A DNA stretch of 52,217 nt. Origin: Desulfosporosinus sp. (GTDB lineage: Bacteria; Bacillota; Desulfitobacteriia; Desulfitobacteriales; Desulfitobacteriaceae). Shown one piece after another: positions 34,742 through 42,665 of the stretch. The notes below the pieces were generated by a model that made no database searches, was not told where the DNA came from, and saw only the letters and a program-made list of their open reading frames with translations. The stretch's first letter is position 1; each line of letters begins with the position of its first letter. The stretch is from NCBI GenBank assembly GCA_031292095.1, contig JARLHU010000053.1, positions 1 through 52,217 on the forward strand, given 5' to 3'. The position numbers and the translations under genes were made by a program.

Positions 34742-34927
34742 GGCTCGGCGTGATTACGCCGTTCGCAACGTTTTGTCGCTACTCCGGTTAGCAATAAAGC
34801 TAAAACGTCAAAACTCATAGGCTTTCTGCAAGTGAACCGTTGACGTTTCTTAACGCTTTATTACTAACCTCCGTTTGACGCGACGCCACTTAATGCTCAC
34901 TCTGTAATAACGCCTCGCCGGGCTCGG
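34741..34927. repeat. MITE-like imperfect palindrome
   Basis: Arms 34785-34811 and 34840-34872 pair (GGTTAGYAATAAAGC and AAACGTCAA shared), and outer arms 34747-34757 and 34904-34914 match 10 of 11. The unit is flanked by an 8-base direct repeat GGGCTCGG at 34741-34748 and 34920-34927, like a target duplication. No ORF. It may fold into a long stem in the ygeY-ygeW mRNA. Confidence 0.55.
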
Positions 34928-34976
34928 AACGAAGGGGTGAAGTGTGAAAAATAATTATAGAATAAGGGGATTTTTC

Positions 34977-36170
34977 ATGAAAACATTAAATGATTACATC
35001 GAAAAATTAAACAAATTGAATTTTAAAGGAATGTATAACAGTGACTTTTTCCTGACTTGGGAAAAATCAGATGATGAGTTAGAAGCTTTATTTACTATTG
35101 CTGACGCTCTTCGCTTTATGAGAGAAAACAATATCTCTACTAAGGTTTTTGAAAGTGGACTTGGGGTTTCTTTATTCCGTGATAACTCTACCCGTACCCG
35201 TTTCAGCTTCACATCTGCCTCTAAACTTCTTGGACTAGAGGTTCAGGACTTGGATGAAGGGAAATCCCAAGTAGCTCATGGCGAAACGGTTCGTGAAACT
35301 TCAAATATGATCTCCTTTATGGCAGACGTAATTGGTATTCGTGATGATATGTATATCGGCAAGGGAAATGCTTACATGCGTGAAGTTTCCGATGCTGTAA
35401 AGCAAGGAAATAAGGATGGAATTTTGGAGCAGAGACCTACCCTAGTAAACCTACAGTGCGATATAGATCACCCTACTCAGTCAATGGCCGACATGCTGCA
35501 TATCATTCATGAATTTGGTGGTGTAGAGAACCTGAAAGGAAAGAAAATTGCCATGTCATGGGCTTACTCACCTTCCTACGGAAAGCCGCTTTCTGTGCCT
35601 CAAGGTATTGTCGGTTTAATGACTCGTATGGGTATGGACGTAGTTCTTGCCCATCCTGATGGATATGAGATTATGTCAGACGTAGAAGAAGTTGCTAAGG
35701 CAAATGCTGCAAAATCAGGAGGATCTTTCACAAAAACAAACAGCATGGAAGAAGCATTCAGAGATGCCGACATCGTTTATCCAAAGAGCTGGGCTCCATT
35801 TGTAGCGATGGAAAAACGTACTGAATTATATGGAAACGGCGATTTCGATGGGATCAAGGCCCTTGAAAAGGAATTACTGGCACAGAATGCAGAGCATAAA
35901 GATTGGGCTTGCACAGAAGAAATGATGAAGTTGACAAAGGCTGGCAAAGCCACCTATATGCATTGTCTGCCAGCGGATATCACGGGTGTAAGCTGTGAAG
36001 AAGGAGAAGTAGATGCTAGCGTGTTTGATCGATATCGTATTCCACTCTACAAGCAAGCAAGCTACAAGCCTTATATTATTGCTGCTATGATTTTGTTAAG
36101 CAAATTTGAAAATCCACAGGCTACTTTAAAGACATTGGAGAAAGTTGCAAAGCAAAGAAAGTTTGACTAA
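34977..36170 (+). CDS. ygeW: YgeW carbamoyltransferase
   Basis: 397 residues of the aspartate/ornithine transcarbamoylase superfamily: FRDNSTRTRFSF binds carbamoyl phosphate, and VNLQCDIDHPTQSMAD and MHCLPADITGVSCEEGEV are typical of YgeW. Its substrate in purine breakdown is probably a carbamoylated end intermediate such as carbamoyl-diaminopropionate, yielding carbamoyl phosphate. AAGGGG before ATG 34977 is preferred over the GTG at 34944. The carbamate kinase gene follows after 41 bases. Confidence 0.94.
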   Translation: MKTLNDYIEKLNKLNFKGMYNSDFFLTWEKSDDELEALFTIADALRFMRENNISTKVFESGLGVSLFRDNSTRTRFSFTSASKLLGLEVQDLDEGKSQVAHGETVRETSNMISFMADVIGIRDDMYIGKGNAYMREVSDAVKQGNKDGILEQRPTLVNLQCDIDHPTQSMADMLHIIHEFGGVENLKGKKIAMSWAYSPSYGKPLSVPQGIVGLMTRMGMDVVLAHPDGYEIMSDVEEVAKANAAKSGGSFTKTNSMEEAFRDADIVYPKSWAPFVAMEKRTELYGNGDFDGIKALEKELLAQNAEHKDWACTEEMMKLTKAGKATYMHCLPADITGVSCEEGEVDASVFDRYRIPLYKQASYKPYIIAAMILLSKFENPQATLKTLEKVAKQRKFD

Positions 36171-36211
36171 GACGTTTGCCTAAGACTAATTAAAAGGACT
36201 GAACTAGCATA

Positions 36212-37147
36212 ATGAAAAAAAGAGTTGTTATTGCCTTAGGTGGAAATGCACTGGGTAACAATCTGCCTGAGCAGATGATCGCAGTCAAAAATACTTCCAA
36301 ATCTATTGCTGATTTGATCGAAGAAGGATACGACGTAGTGATTTCCCACGGGAACGGGCCACAGGTTGGAATGATTAATGAGGCTATGGATGTATATGGG
36401 CGTTCAAATCCAATGCATCCAACCTTCACTCCCCTGTCAGTCTGCGTCGCAATGAGCCAGGCCTATATAGGCTATGATTTGCAGAATGCATTGAAGGAAG
36501 AACTGCTGGACCGCGGCATAGAAAAATCTATTACCACAGTAATCACTCAGGTTCGGGTGGATGAGGATGATCCTAAGTTTCTAAATCCTACTAAACCGAT
36601 TGGCCATTTCATGAACGAAGAAGAAATTAAACGTGCGAAGGAAAAAGGCTTTCAAGTAATCGAAGATTCGGGAAGAGGTTACCGCAGGGTTGTAGCCTCC
36701 CCGCTTCCTAAAGAGATCATTGAAATCAAAACAATCAAAAATTTATTGAATTCCGGTGAGGTTGTCATTACCTGCGGAGGTGGAGGTATCCCTGTTATCA
36801 GAAAAGGGCACCATCTAAAAGGCGTAAGCGCTGTCATTGACAAGGATTTTGCCTGCAGTGTCTTGGCGCAGGAAGTTGAAGCTGACTTCCTAATCATCCT
36901 GACTGCCGTAGAAAAGGTGGCAATTAATTTCGGAAAACCTGGCGAAAAATGGCTTGACAGCATTACAACAGAAGAAGTAAAAGAATACATTAAGCAAGGT
37001 CATTTTGCACCTGGATCTATGTTGCCAAAGGTTCAGGCAGCGGTTGATTTTGCATCTTCTGGAGACAATCACACAGCTCTTATTACGCTTCTTGAAAAAG
37101 CAAAAGACGGAATTAACGGCAAGACAGGTACGTTTATTAAAAAATAA
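36212..37147 (+). CDS. yqeA: Carbamate kinase (YqeA/ArcC)
   Basis: 311 residues beginning MKKRVVIALGGNALG, with SHGNGPQVGMINEAM and VITCGGGGIPVI, the standard carbamate kinase motifs. It turns carbamoyl phosphate and ADP into ATP, CO2 and ammonia, the energy-yielding step after YgeW. The AAAAGGA binding site is weak but suitably placed. A remnant of a hydantoinase gene follows at once. Confidence 0.94.
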   Translation: MKKRVVIALGGNALGNNLPEQMIAVKNTSKSIADLIEEGYDVVISHGNGPQVGMINEAMDVYGRSNPMHPTFTPLSVCVAMSQAYIGYDLQNALKEELLDRGIEKSITTVITQVRVDEDDPKFLNPTKPIGHFMNEEEIKRAKEKGFQVIEDSGRGYRRVVASPLPKEIIEIKTIKNLLNSGEVVITCGGGGIPVIRKGHHLKGVSAVIDKDFACSVLAQEVEADFLIILTAVEKVAINFGKPGEKWLDSITTEEVKEYIKQGHFAPGSMLPKVQAAVDFASSGDNHTALITLLEKAKDGINGKTGTFIKK

Positions 37148-37148
37148 G

Positions 37149-37295
37149 GAAACTAATGTTAAAACTGATTCCAAACATGTCTTTCTCCGTGGTAAACAAG
37201 TTGTGAAGGACGGTCAGCTTCTGGCAGCAAAACCCACCGGGATATATTTATCCCGTAAGCCATTTCTGAAGAGAAAGGTGGAGGGAAATGTTTAA
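37149..37295 (+). pseudogene. hyuA: 3' remnant of a hydantoinase/dihydropyrimidinase gene
   Basis: The frame ending at TAA 37293-37295 encodes HVFLRGKQVVKDGQLL then GIYLSRKPF, which matches the last 40-45 residues of D-hydantoinase/dihydropyrimidinase proteins (FLRG..VV.DG and a closing RKPF). Its stop overlaps the ATG of the next gene, as in a tight operon. The rest of the gene is missing and yqeA ends right before it, so a deletion is likely. hyuA is found in this place in other purine clusters. Confidence 0.65.
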
Positions 37296-39840
37296 CATTG
37301 ACATTAACTATACAGTGTACACTGTACAAGAGGATATGAAACTTCTGGATTTCTTGCGTGATGAGGCCCATATTACATCCCTTAAAAATGGGTGTGGAGA
37401 AGGGGCCTGTGGCGCGTGTATGGTACTCGTGGACGGCAAGGCGATGCGAGCCTGTTTATTGACCGTCGCCAAGGTTGCAGGAAAAAAACTTTTGACGGTG
37501 GAAGGGATATCTGAGCGCGAGAGAGAAACCTATGTTTGGGCTTTTGGCCAAGCGGGAGCTGTTCAATGTGGCTTTTGCATACCGGGAATGGTCATCAGTG
37601 CCAAAGCATTACTGGATAAGGTGCCGAGCCCTTCGTCCCAAGAAATTAAACAGAGTATTCGCGGGAACATTTGTCGATGCACAGGGTATGTGAAGATTGA
37701 AGAAGGAATCCTGCTTGCGGCTAAAGTGTTGCGAGGAGAACTGCAAGCGAACGCCCAATCTGGAGCTGGGATTGGGACAAGTATCCATCGCGTGGATGTT
37801 CGTGAGAAAGTATTGGGAACTGGGCAATATGTCGATGATCTGCAGGTTGATGAGATGCTCTATGCTGCAGTATTGAGGACTAAATATCCTCGGGCGCGGG
37901 TGTTGGCTATTGACATAGCTGCGGCTCGTGTCTATCCTGGCGTAGAAGTTGTCTTGACAGCGGAGGATATTCCGGGTGACCATGATCACGGCCATATCTT
38001 TCATGATTGGCCGACCCTGGTTGCAGTCGGGCAAGAAACACGTTATATCGGGGATGCCCTTGTGTTAGTGGCGGCTCAAACCAAAAAACAAGCACGTGAG
38101 GCTCTGGCTTTGATTAAGGTTGACTATGAAGAACTTGAACCACTACTCAGTCCGACGCAAGCTCTTGCGGAGCAAGCTTATAGCATTCATCCACAAGGAA
38201 ATTTGTTGAGCACGACGAAAATCTACCGAGGGAATCCTCAGGAAGCATTAGCGAAATCGGCGTTTGTCGTCACACACCATTATTCAACTCCACCGACAGA
38301 GCATGCTTTTATGGAACCAGAAAGTGCTTTGGCTATTCCTCAAGCAGACGGCGGAATTACGATCTATGTCGCCGATCAAGGGATCTATGATGACCAACAT
38401 GGAATTATGGCGATGCTCGGGCTGCCAGCGGAAAAAGTGCGCGTGATCAGTAAGCTGGTCGGCGGTGGATTTGGCGGTAAAGAGGATTTAACCGTCCAGC
38501 ATCATGCGGCCTTGCTGGCCATGAAAACGCAAAAGCCTGTAAAGCTCACGTTTACCCGCCAGGAAAGTATCTTAGTTCATCCTAAACGACATGCTATGGA
38601 GTTAGATATCACGACGGGGTGTGATGCGAGCGGGAAATTAACCGTCATGGTCGCCCACATCGTCGCCGATACGGGGGCTTATGCCTCACTAGGCACAGCT
38701 GTTTTGCAGAGGGCTTGCACTCATGCTAGCGGTCCCTATCAGATACCTAATGTTGATATAATTGGTTATTGTGTTTATACCAACAATCCCCCGGCAGGAG
38801 CATTCCGGGGCTTTGGCGTCACGCAGTCTGCTTTTGCGGGAGAAATTAACTTGGATCTCTTGGCGGAAAAGGTGGGAATTTCGCCGTGGGAGATTCGTTA
38901 CCTCAATGCGCTGGAACCGGGCATGATTAATGCGACGGGCCAGATTACCGATGAGGGGACGGCAATTAAGGAAACTCTCCTTGCGGTTCGTGAAATCTAT
39001 GAATCCCACCCTCATGCTGCAGGGATTGCCTGTTGCCTGAAAAACACGGGAATTGGGGTTGGTCTTCCCGATACTGGGCGGGTTAAACTGATCGTTCGTA
39101 AGGGAAAAGTAGTGGTACTTACCAGTGCTGCTTGCATTGGGCAGGGCTTTGCCACAGTGGCTACTCAGATGGTTCAGGAGGCCACGGGGTTGCCAGCGCA
39201 CCTCATCGAAGTTGGGGCCCCGGATACTGCGCTAACGCCTGATTCCGGGACGACAACCGCTTCGCGCCAGACTATGTTTACCGGTGAGGCAACACGTCAG
39301 GCCGCTCTCAAATTGCAACAAGCGTTGTATAAATCTTCCTTAGAGGAGTTAGAAGAGCGCGAATTTAGCGGTGAATATTTAGGGAAAACTGATCCCATGG
39401 GTTCAGATAAGCTGAATCCGGTCAGTCATGTGGCGTACAGTTACGCCACTCAAGTTGTCTTGTTAAATGAAGAGGGGAAAGTAGAAAAAGTTGTGGCAGC
39501 GCATGATGTAGGCAGGGCCATCAATCCTAAGGCTATCGAAGGGCAAATCGAAGGTGGGGTTACCATGGGCTTAGGGTATGCCTTGCGAGAGGATTTCCCC
39601 CTGGAAAAAGGCGTGCCAACCGCTAAGTTTGGCACACTGGGTCTTTTTCGTTCGACGGAAGTGCCTGAGATTGAGACGATCATTATAGAAAAGAATTCCT
39701 CTCCAATCGCTTATGGGGCTAAAGGAGTGGGTGAGATCGCTTCTATTCCGACTGCACCGGCCGTTGCCTCAGCCTATTACAAATATGACGGCAAATTGAG
39801 GTGTACCCTCCCCCTACGTGAAACTCCCTATAAAAAGTAG
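37288..39840 (+). CDS. xdhD: Selenium-dependent xanthine dehydrogenase type molybdenum hydroxylase
   Basis: 850 residues in one chain: [2Fe-2S] domain (1-155; CGEGACGACMVL, CGFCIPG, CRCTGY) fused to the molybdenum domain (165-850; VGGGFGGKED, AGAFRGFG, CIGQGFATVATQM, catalytic Glu in GAKGVGEIAS). There is no FAD domain. Together with YqeB, YqeC and MocA this is the selenium-dependent hydroxylase set described by Haft and Self. Selenium is a labile cofactor there, and no in-frame TGA is needed. AGGTGGAGGG precedes the ATG. It likely hydroxylates xanthine or another oxopurine. The gene name follows E. coli by analogy. Confidence 0.9.
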   Translation: MFNIDINYTVYTVQEDMKLLDFLRDEAHITSLKNGCGEGACGACMVLVDGKAMRACLLTVAKVAGKKLLTVEGISERERETYVWAFGQAGAVQCGFCIPGMVISAKALLDKVPSPSSQEIKQSIRGNICRCTGYVKIEEGILLAAKVLRGELQANAQSGAGIGTSIHRVDVREKVLGTGQYVDDLQVDEMLYAAVLRTKYPRARVLAIDIAAARVYPGVEVVLTAEDIPGDHDHGHIFHDWPTLVAVGQETRYIGDALVLVAAQTKKQAREALALIKVDYEELEPLLSPTQALAEQAYSIHPQGNLLSTTKIYRGNPQEALAKSAFVVTHHYSTPPTEHAFMEPESALAIPQADGGITIYVADQGIYDDQHGIMAMLGLPAEKVRVISKLVGGGFGGKEDLTVQHHAALLAMKTQKPVKLTFTRQESILVHPKRHAMELDITTGCDASGKLTVMVAHIVADTGAYASLGTAVLQRACTHASGPYQIPNVDIIGYCVYTNNPPAGAFRGFGVTQSAFAGEINLDLLAEKVGISPWEIRYLNALEPGMINATGQITDEGTAIKETLLAVREIYESHPHAAGIACCLKNTGIGVGLPDTGRVKLIVRKGKVVVLTSAACIGQGFATVATQMVQEATGLPAHLIEVGAPDTALTPDSGTTTASRQTMFTGEATRQAALKLQQALYKSSLEELEEREFSGEYLGKTDPMGSDKLNPVSHVAYSYATQVVLLNEEGKVEKVVAAHDVGRAINPKAIEGQIEGGVTMGLGYALREDFPLEKGVPTAKFGTLGLFRSTEVPEIETIIIEKNSSPIAYGAKGVGEIASIPTAPAVASAYYKYDGKLRCTLPLRETPYKK

Positions 39841-39852
39841 TAGGAGACTAAC

Positions 39853-40773
39853 ATGGCCACTTCAGAAACAGGGTTACCGAACAGTTGGGCGAGGGGAAGT
39901 TTGTGGGGTATGACAAAACGTGTACAAGTTGTCACGTTCATTGGGGCAGGAGGAAAGACGACCTGTCTTCGATCACTCACTCAAGAAATTGTCTCCGCTG
40001 GGCAGCGGGTTATTGCAACGACCACGACGAAAGTCTTTCCCGAGGAACAGATGAATAGCTGGAGAAACCCTAATCCACCACCTTTTGAGCAAGAAGGTGC
40101 TTGTTTTTGGTATGTAAACGTCATTGAAGAAAGCGGGAAATGGATTGGTCCTCCCCTGAAAGCAGTTGATAAGGCCATCGGACGAGCAAGAGCTGACCTC
40201 AACGTAGGGATTCAGGAATTGCTTCTTAACGTGAGTGCAAGTACAAATGTAAATACGAGTAAGAGTATGAGGGGACAAAGAACCGTCCCCGAGTTGCCCG
40301 AGTTGCACGATTTGTATTGGGTGATCGAAGGGGATGGAGCTAGGGGACTTAAGTTAAAATGTTGGCAACCTCATGAACCGCAAATCCCTCAGCGGTCGGA
40401 TTGTGTCGTGTTAGTGTTGGATGGTGGTTTGTGGGGGCGAGTGCTACAGGCCGAGCAAGTTCACAGACCGGCTGGTTGTCCGGACCTAATTGGACACGTT
40501 TGGAACGCTGAAAAGGCTTGGCGTTATTTCTTGAGATCCCCTCTTTTTACTCCCCAATACGGACAAATGTCCTGGGTTATTCTCCTGAATATTCACGGCG
40601 GAAATTCAGATAACGAGGATTTGGTCGAGCCGTTGGAGCCTTTAAACGAACTCAAACACAGGTGGGCGGAAATTGAACAGGAAGTTAATGCCCTAGAATA
40701 TCGGCCAAAACATCTGTGTATAGCTGCGGGAGATGCCAAGGAGGGGAAGCTGCTTTGGTTCGATTTGTGGTGA
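39853..40773 (+). CDS. yqeC: YqeC, selenium-dependent hydroxylase accessory protein
   Basis: 306 residues. A P-loop (VTFIGAGGKTTCLRSL, about 25-40) and RVIATTTTKVFPEE identify YqeC. It is thought to help mature the selenium-containing molybdenum hydroxylase. TAGGAG precedes ATG 39853; an internal ATG at 39910 would match the usual start of the family. The loop region around residues 128-145 (NVSASTNVNTSKSMRGQRTV) looks like an insertion. It overlaps mocA. Confidence 0.88.
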   Translation: MATSETGLPNSWARGSLWGMTKRVQVVTFIGAGGKTTCLRSLTQEIVSAGQRVIATTTTKVFPEEQMNSWRNPNPPPFEQEGACFWYVNVIEESGKWIGPPLKAVDKAIGRARADLNVGIQELLLNVSASTNVNTSKSMRGQRTVPELPELHDLYWVIEGDGARGLKLKCWQPHEPQIPQRSDCVVLVLDGGLWGRVLQAEQVHRPAGCPDLIGHVWNAEKAWRYFLRSPLFTPQYGQMSWVILLNIHGGNSDNEDLVEPLEPLNELKHRWAEIEQEVNALEYRPKHLCIAAGDAKEGKLLWFDLW

Positions 40774-41432
40774 TGGCTGCTGGTCTAGCGACCAGAATGG
40801 GACAAGATAAACTTGTGTTGCCTTGGCAAGATACAACGGTGCTTGGTTATGTTCTTCAGACTGTCCTAGAGGCAATCACACTTCATGAGCAACGCTCTTT
40901 AGCTATATCGGCTCTCTCGGTAGTCACTGAAGTTTACGTTGTCGCAAGACATACAATCGAGTACTATCTGACAGAAGACCGTATTCGGAGGTTCAATTCC
41001 TACGGTGGGGTATGGACTGAAATTCGAAGTCCCAAACCGCTTGCAGAGACGATTCGTGCTGGTTTGCAAGACTTAAACAGTCAGATTCAGTGGATTGGAT
41101 TTCTGCCCGGAGACCAGGTGGGGATTACTGCGCTAAGGCTTGCCGATTGCTTGCAACAGGTGCAACAGCATCAGCCGGATTTTCTGGTGCCGACGATCGG
41201 AGATAAGGCGATATCACCCGTGTTTTTTCATAGGCAGTATGTTCCCGAACTTTCAGAGTTGCAAGGAGAACAGGGAGGTAGGGAAGTCTTATACCGCTAT
41301 CCTGATCGATGGTTGAAGTATCCGGTAGAAGATAGCTTTTTCCAAGATGTCGATACTCCGGAACAATACAAGGCATTGCTGGTGCATAATGGTCAGGCAA
41401 TTATACATAACAAGGGAGAATCAAGCGAATGA
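40755..41432 (+). CDS. mocA: MocA/YgfJ molybdenum cofactor cytidylyltransferase-like protein
   Basis: About 225 residues with the nucleotidyltransferase opening VVMAAGLATRMGQDKLVLPW, then LPGDQVGITA and DVDTPEQYKAL. MocA makes the cytosine dinucleotide form of the molybdenum cofactor used by xanthine dehydrogenase family enzymes. AAGGAGGGG (40738-40746) fits TTG 40755; the frame is open upstream to a GTG at 40716. It overlaps yqeC by 19 bases and yqeB by 4. Confidence 0.9.
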   Translation: MVRFVVMAAGLATRMGQDKLVLPWQDTTVLGYVLQTVLEAITLHEQRSLAISALSVVTEVYVVARHTIEYYLTEDRIRRFNSYGGVWTEIRSPKPLAETIRAGLQDLNSQIQWIGFLPGDQVGITALRLADCLQQVQQHQPDFLVPTIGDKAISPVFFHRQYVPELSELQGEQGGREVLYRYPDRWLKYPVEDSFFQDVDTPEQYKALLVHNGQAIIHNKGESSE

Positions 41433-42274
41433 AGATCAAACTCGTCATGAATGGACCGGTGGTTTTAGTTCGCGGAGCAGGGGAACAAGCCTCTGGAGTT
41501 GGGCTGGTGCTGGCTAAAGCAGGGTTTCGAGTGGTGATGACGGAAGTGGCCAAGCCACTCATGGTTCGTTGGCCGGTTTGTTTTGGGACGGCCGTGCCGG
41601 AAGGACGATGGCAGGTTGAAGGGGTACCTGCGAGCCGTGTTGAAGATCCTAAGCAATGTGAAACAGCTTGGCGAACCGGAGTGATACCAGTTTTGGTCGA
41701 TCCTGAGTTGAAGGGTCTGTCAGTGCTGAATCCCTTGGTTTTAGTAGATGCGATCATGGCCAAACGTAACTTGGGGACAAAACGGAGCATGGCTCGAAGG
41801 ACATTTGCTTTGGGACCGGGTTTCACGGCGGGAGTCGATGTCGATATCGTCGTAGAAACAAACCGTGGGCATCATCTAGGGCGGTTGATCTATGAAGGAG
41901 CGGCTCAACCCAATACTGGGATTCCGGGGGAAATCGGTGGTTTTTCAAAGGAACGCGTTATTTATTCGCCAAAAGCCGGAATTTTTAGAGCAAAGCGGGC
42001 CATTGGAGAACAGGTTTCAACAGGAGATTGTTTAGGTGTGATCGATGACGGAGTTCGACTTGAAGAAGTCCTTTCGTTCTGTACGGGTGTGCTAAGAGGT
42101 TTGTTGCGAACAGACACTTCGGTCGCTGAACATGTCAAAATTGGGGATGTTGACCCTCGCGGGCAGGAGGAATACTGTTGGACGATTACTGAGAAGGCTA
42201 GGGCGCTCGGAGGCTCTGTTCTGCTGGGAATTCTAGAAGGGGGGATACTTTGCCCGCTGCGTACCAAAGAATAA
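41429..42274 (+). CDS. yqeB: YqeB (EF2563 family) selenium-dependent hydroxylase system protein
   Basis: 281 residues: VVLVRGAGEQASGVGLVLAK at the start is an XdhC/CoxI-like nucleotide-binding region, then ALGPGFTAGVDVDIVVETNR, a family hallmark. It is expected to insert or deliver selenium or sulfur to the molybdenum cofactor. ATG overlaps the mocA stop (ATGA). It is the last gene of the second sigma-54 operon. Confidence 0.9.
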   Translation: MKIKLVMNGPVVLVRGAGEQASGVGLVLAKAGFRVVMTEVAKPLMVRWPVCFGTAVPEGRWQVEGVPASRVEDPKQCETAWRTGVIPVLVDPELKGLSVLNPLVLVDAIMAKRNLGTKRSMARRTFALGPGFTAGVDVDIVVETNRGHHLGRLIYEGAAQPNTGIPGEIGGFSKERVIYSPKAGIFRAKRAIGEQVSTGDCLGVIDDGVRLEEVLSFCTGVLRGLLRTDTSVAEHVKIGDVDPRGQEEYCWTITEKARALGGSVLLGILEGGILCPLRTKE

Positions 42275-42437
42275 GATGTAAGGTAGAGTTTGGAACTCCA
42301 ACTTAAAGAAGTGAGAGCCTAGAAAATTGGCTTAGCGAGATATCTAAAAATATTAGTCTGCTAGGTAGGGAAATTCAAATAGATCGCGAATATATACTGA
42401 GTGGATTATTTTTTAAAAGTTTACATAGTGGTGTTAA

Positions 42438-42503
42438 CTCATATATCCTTGATAATAGGATCAAGGGTTTCTACGAGGCAACCGTAAATTGCTTCTCTAT
42501 GAG
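42438..42503 (+). promoter_or_regulatory. Purine riboswitch aptamer (guanine-type, variant)
   Basis: P1 CTCATA/TATGAG (42438-42443/42498-42503), P2 CCTTGAT/ATCAAGG (42447-42453/42460-42466), P3 GAGGCAA/TTGCTTC (42475-42481/42489-42495), J2/3 GTTTCTAC, and L3 CCGTAAA reproduce the purine riboswitch. The specificity base before TATG is C (42497), as in guanine sensors. Differences from the usual core: J1/2 is UAU not UAA, J3/1 is UC not AC, and L2 is six bases (AATAGG) not seven. The rest of the 391-base gap from 42275 to 42665 holds no gene. Confidence 0.85.
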
Positions 42504-42545
42504 CCAGGGATGGTTCATAGGGTTTTGTAATAGGTTGTTTTTTTT
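42497..42545 (+). promoter_or_regulatory. Riboswitch expression platform (competing hairpin)
   Basis: CTATGAGCCA (42497-42506) pairs with TGGTTCATAG (42511-42520) over 10 bp with one G-U. This uses the 3' strand of P1, so it cannot form together with the ligand-bound aptamer. GGTTTT follows, and an eight-T run lies at 42538-42545. GGTTG just before that T-run can also pair with CAACC in P3. The direction of control is therefore not certain. Confidence 0.55.
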
Positions 42546-42665
42546 CGTGTCCTCAGAGTGAATAGAGTAAACCAGGTATCGGGGTATGCTAGTTTAATGA
42601 AATGCTATATGGTTTTGGTTGGCAGAGAGAGCCTTTCAGAAGAAGGAAAAAGGGTGGGATAAGGA

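Noticed and set aside
37288..39840. Selenocysteine in the selenium-dependent hydroxylase
   Set aside because: The frame is continuous with no in-frame TGA. In this enzyme class selenium is a labile cofactor and not part of the chain.
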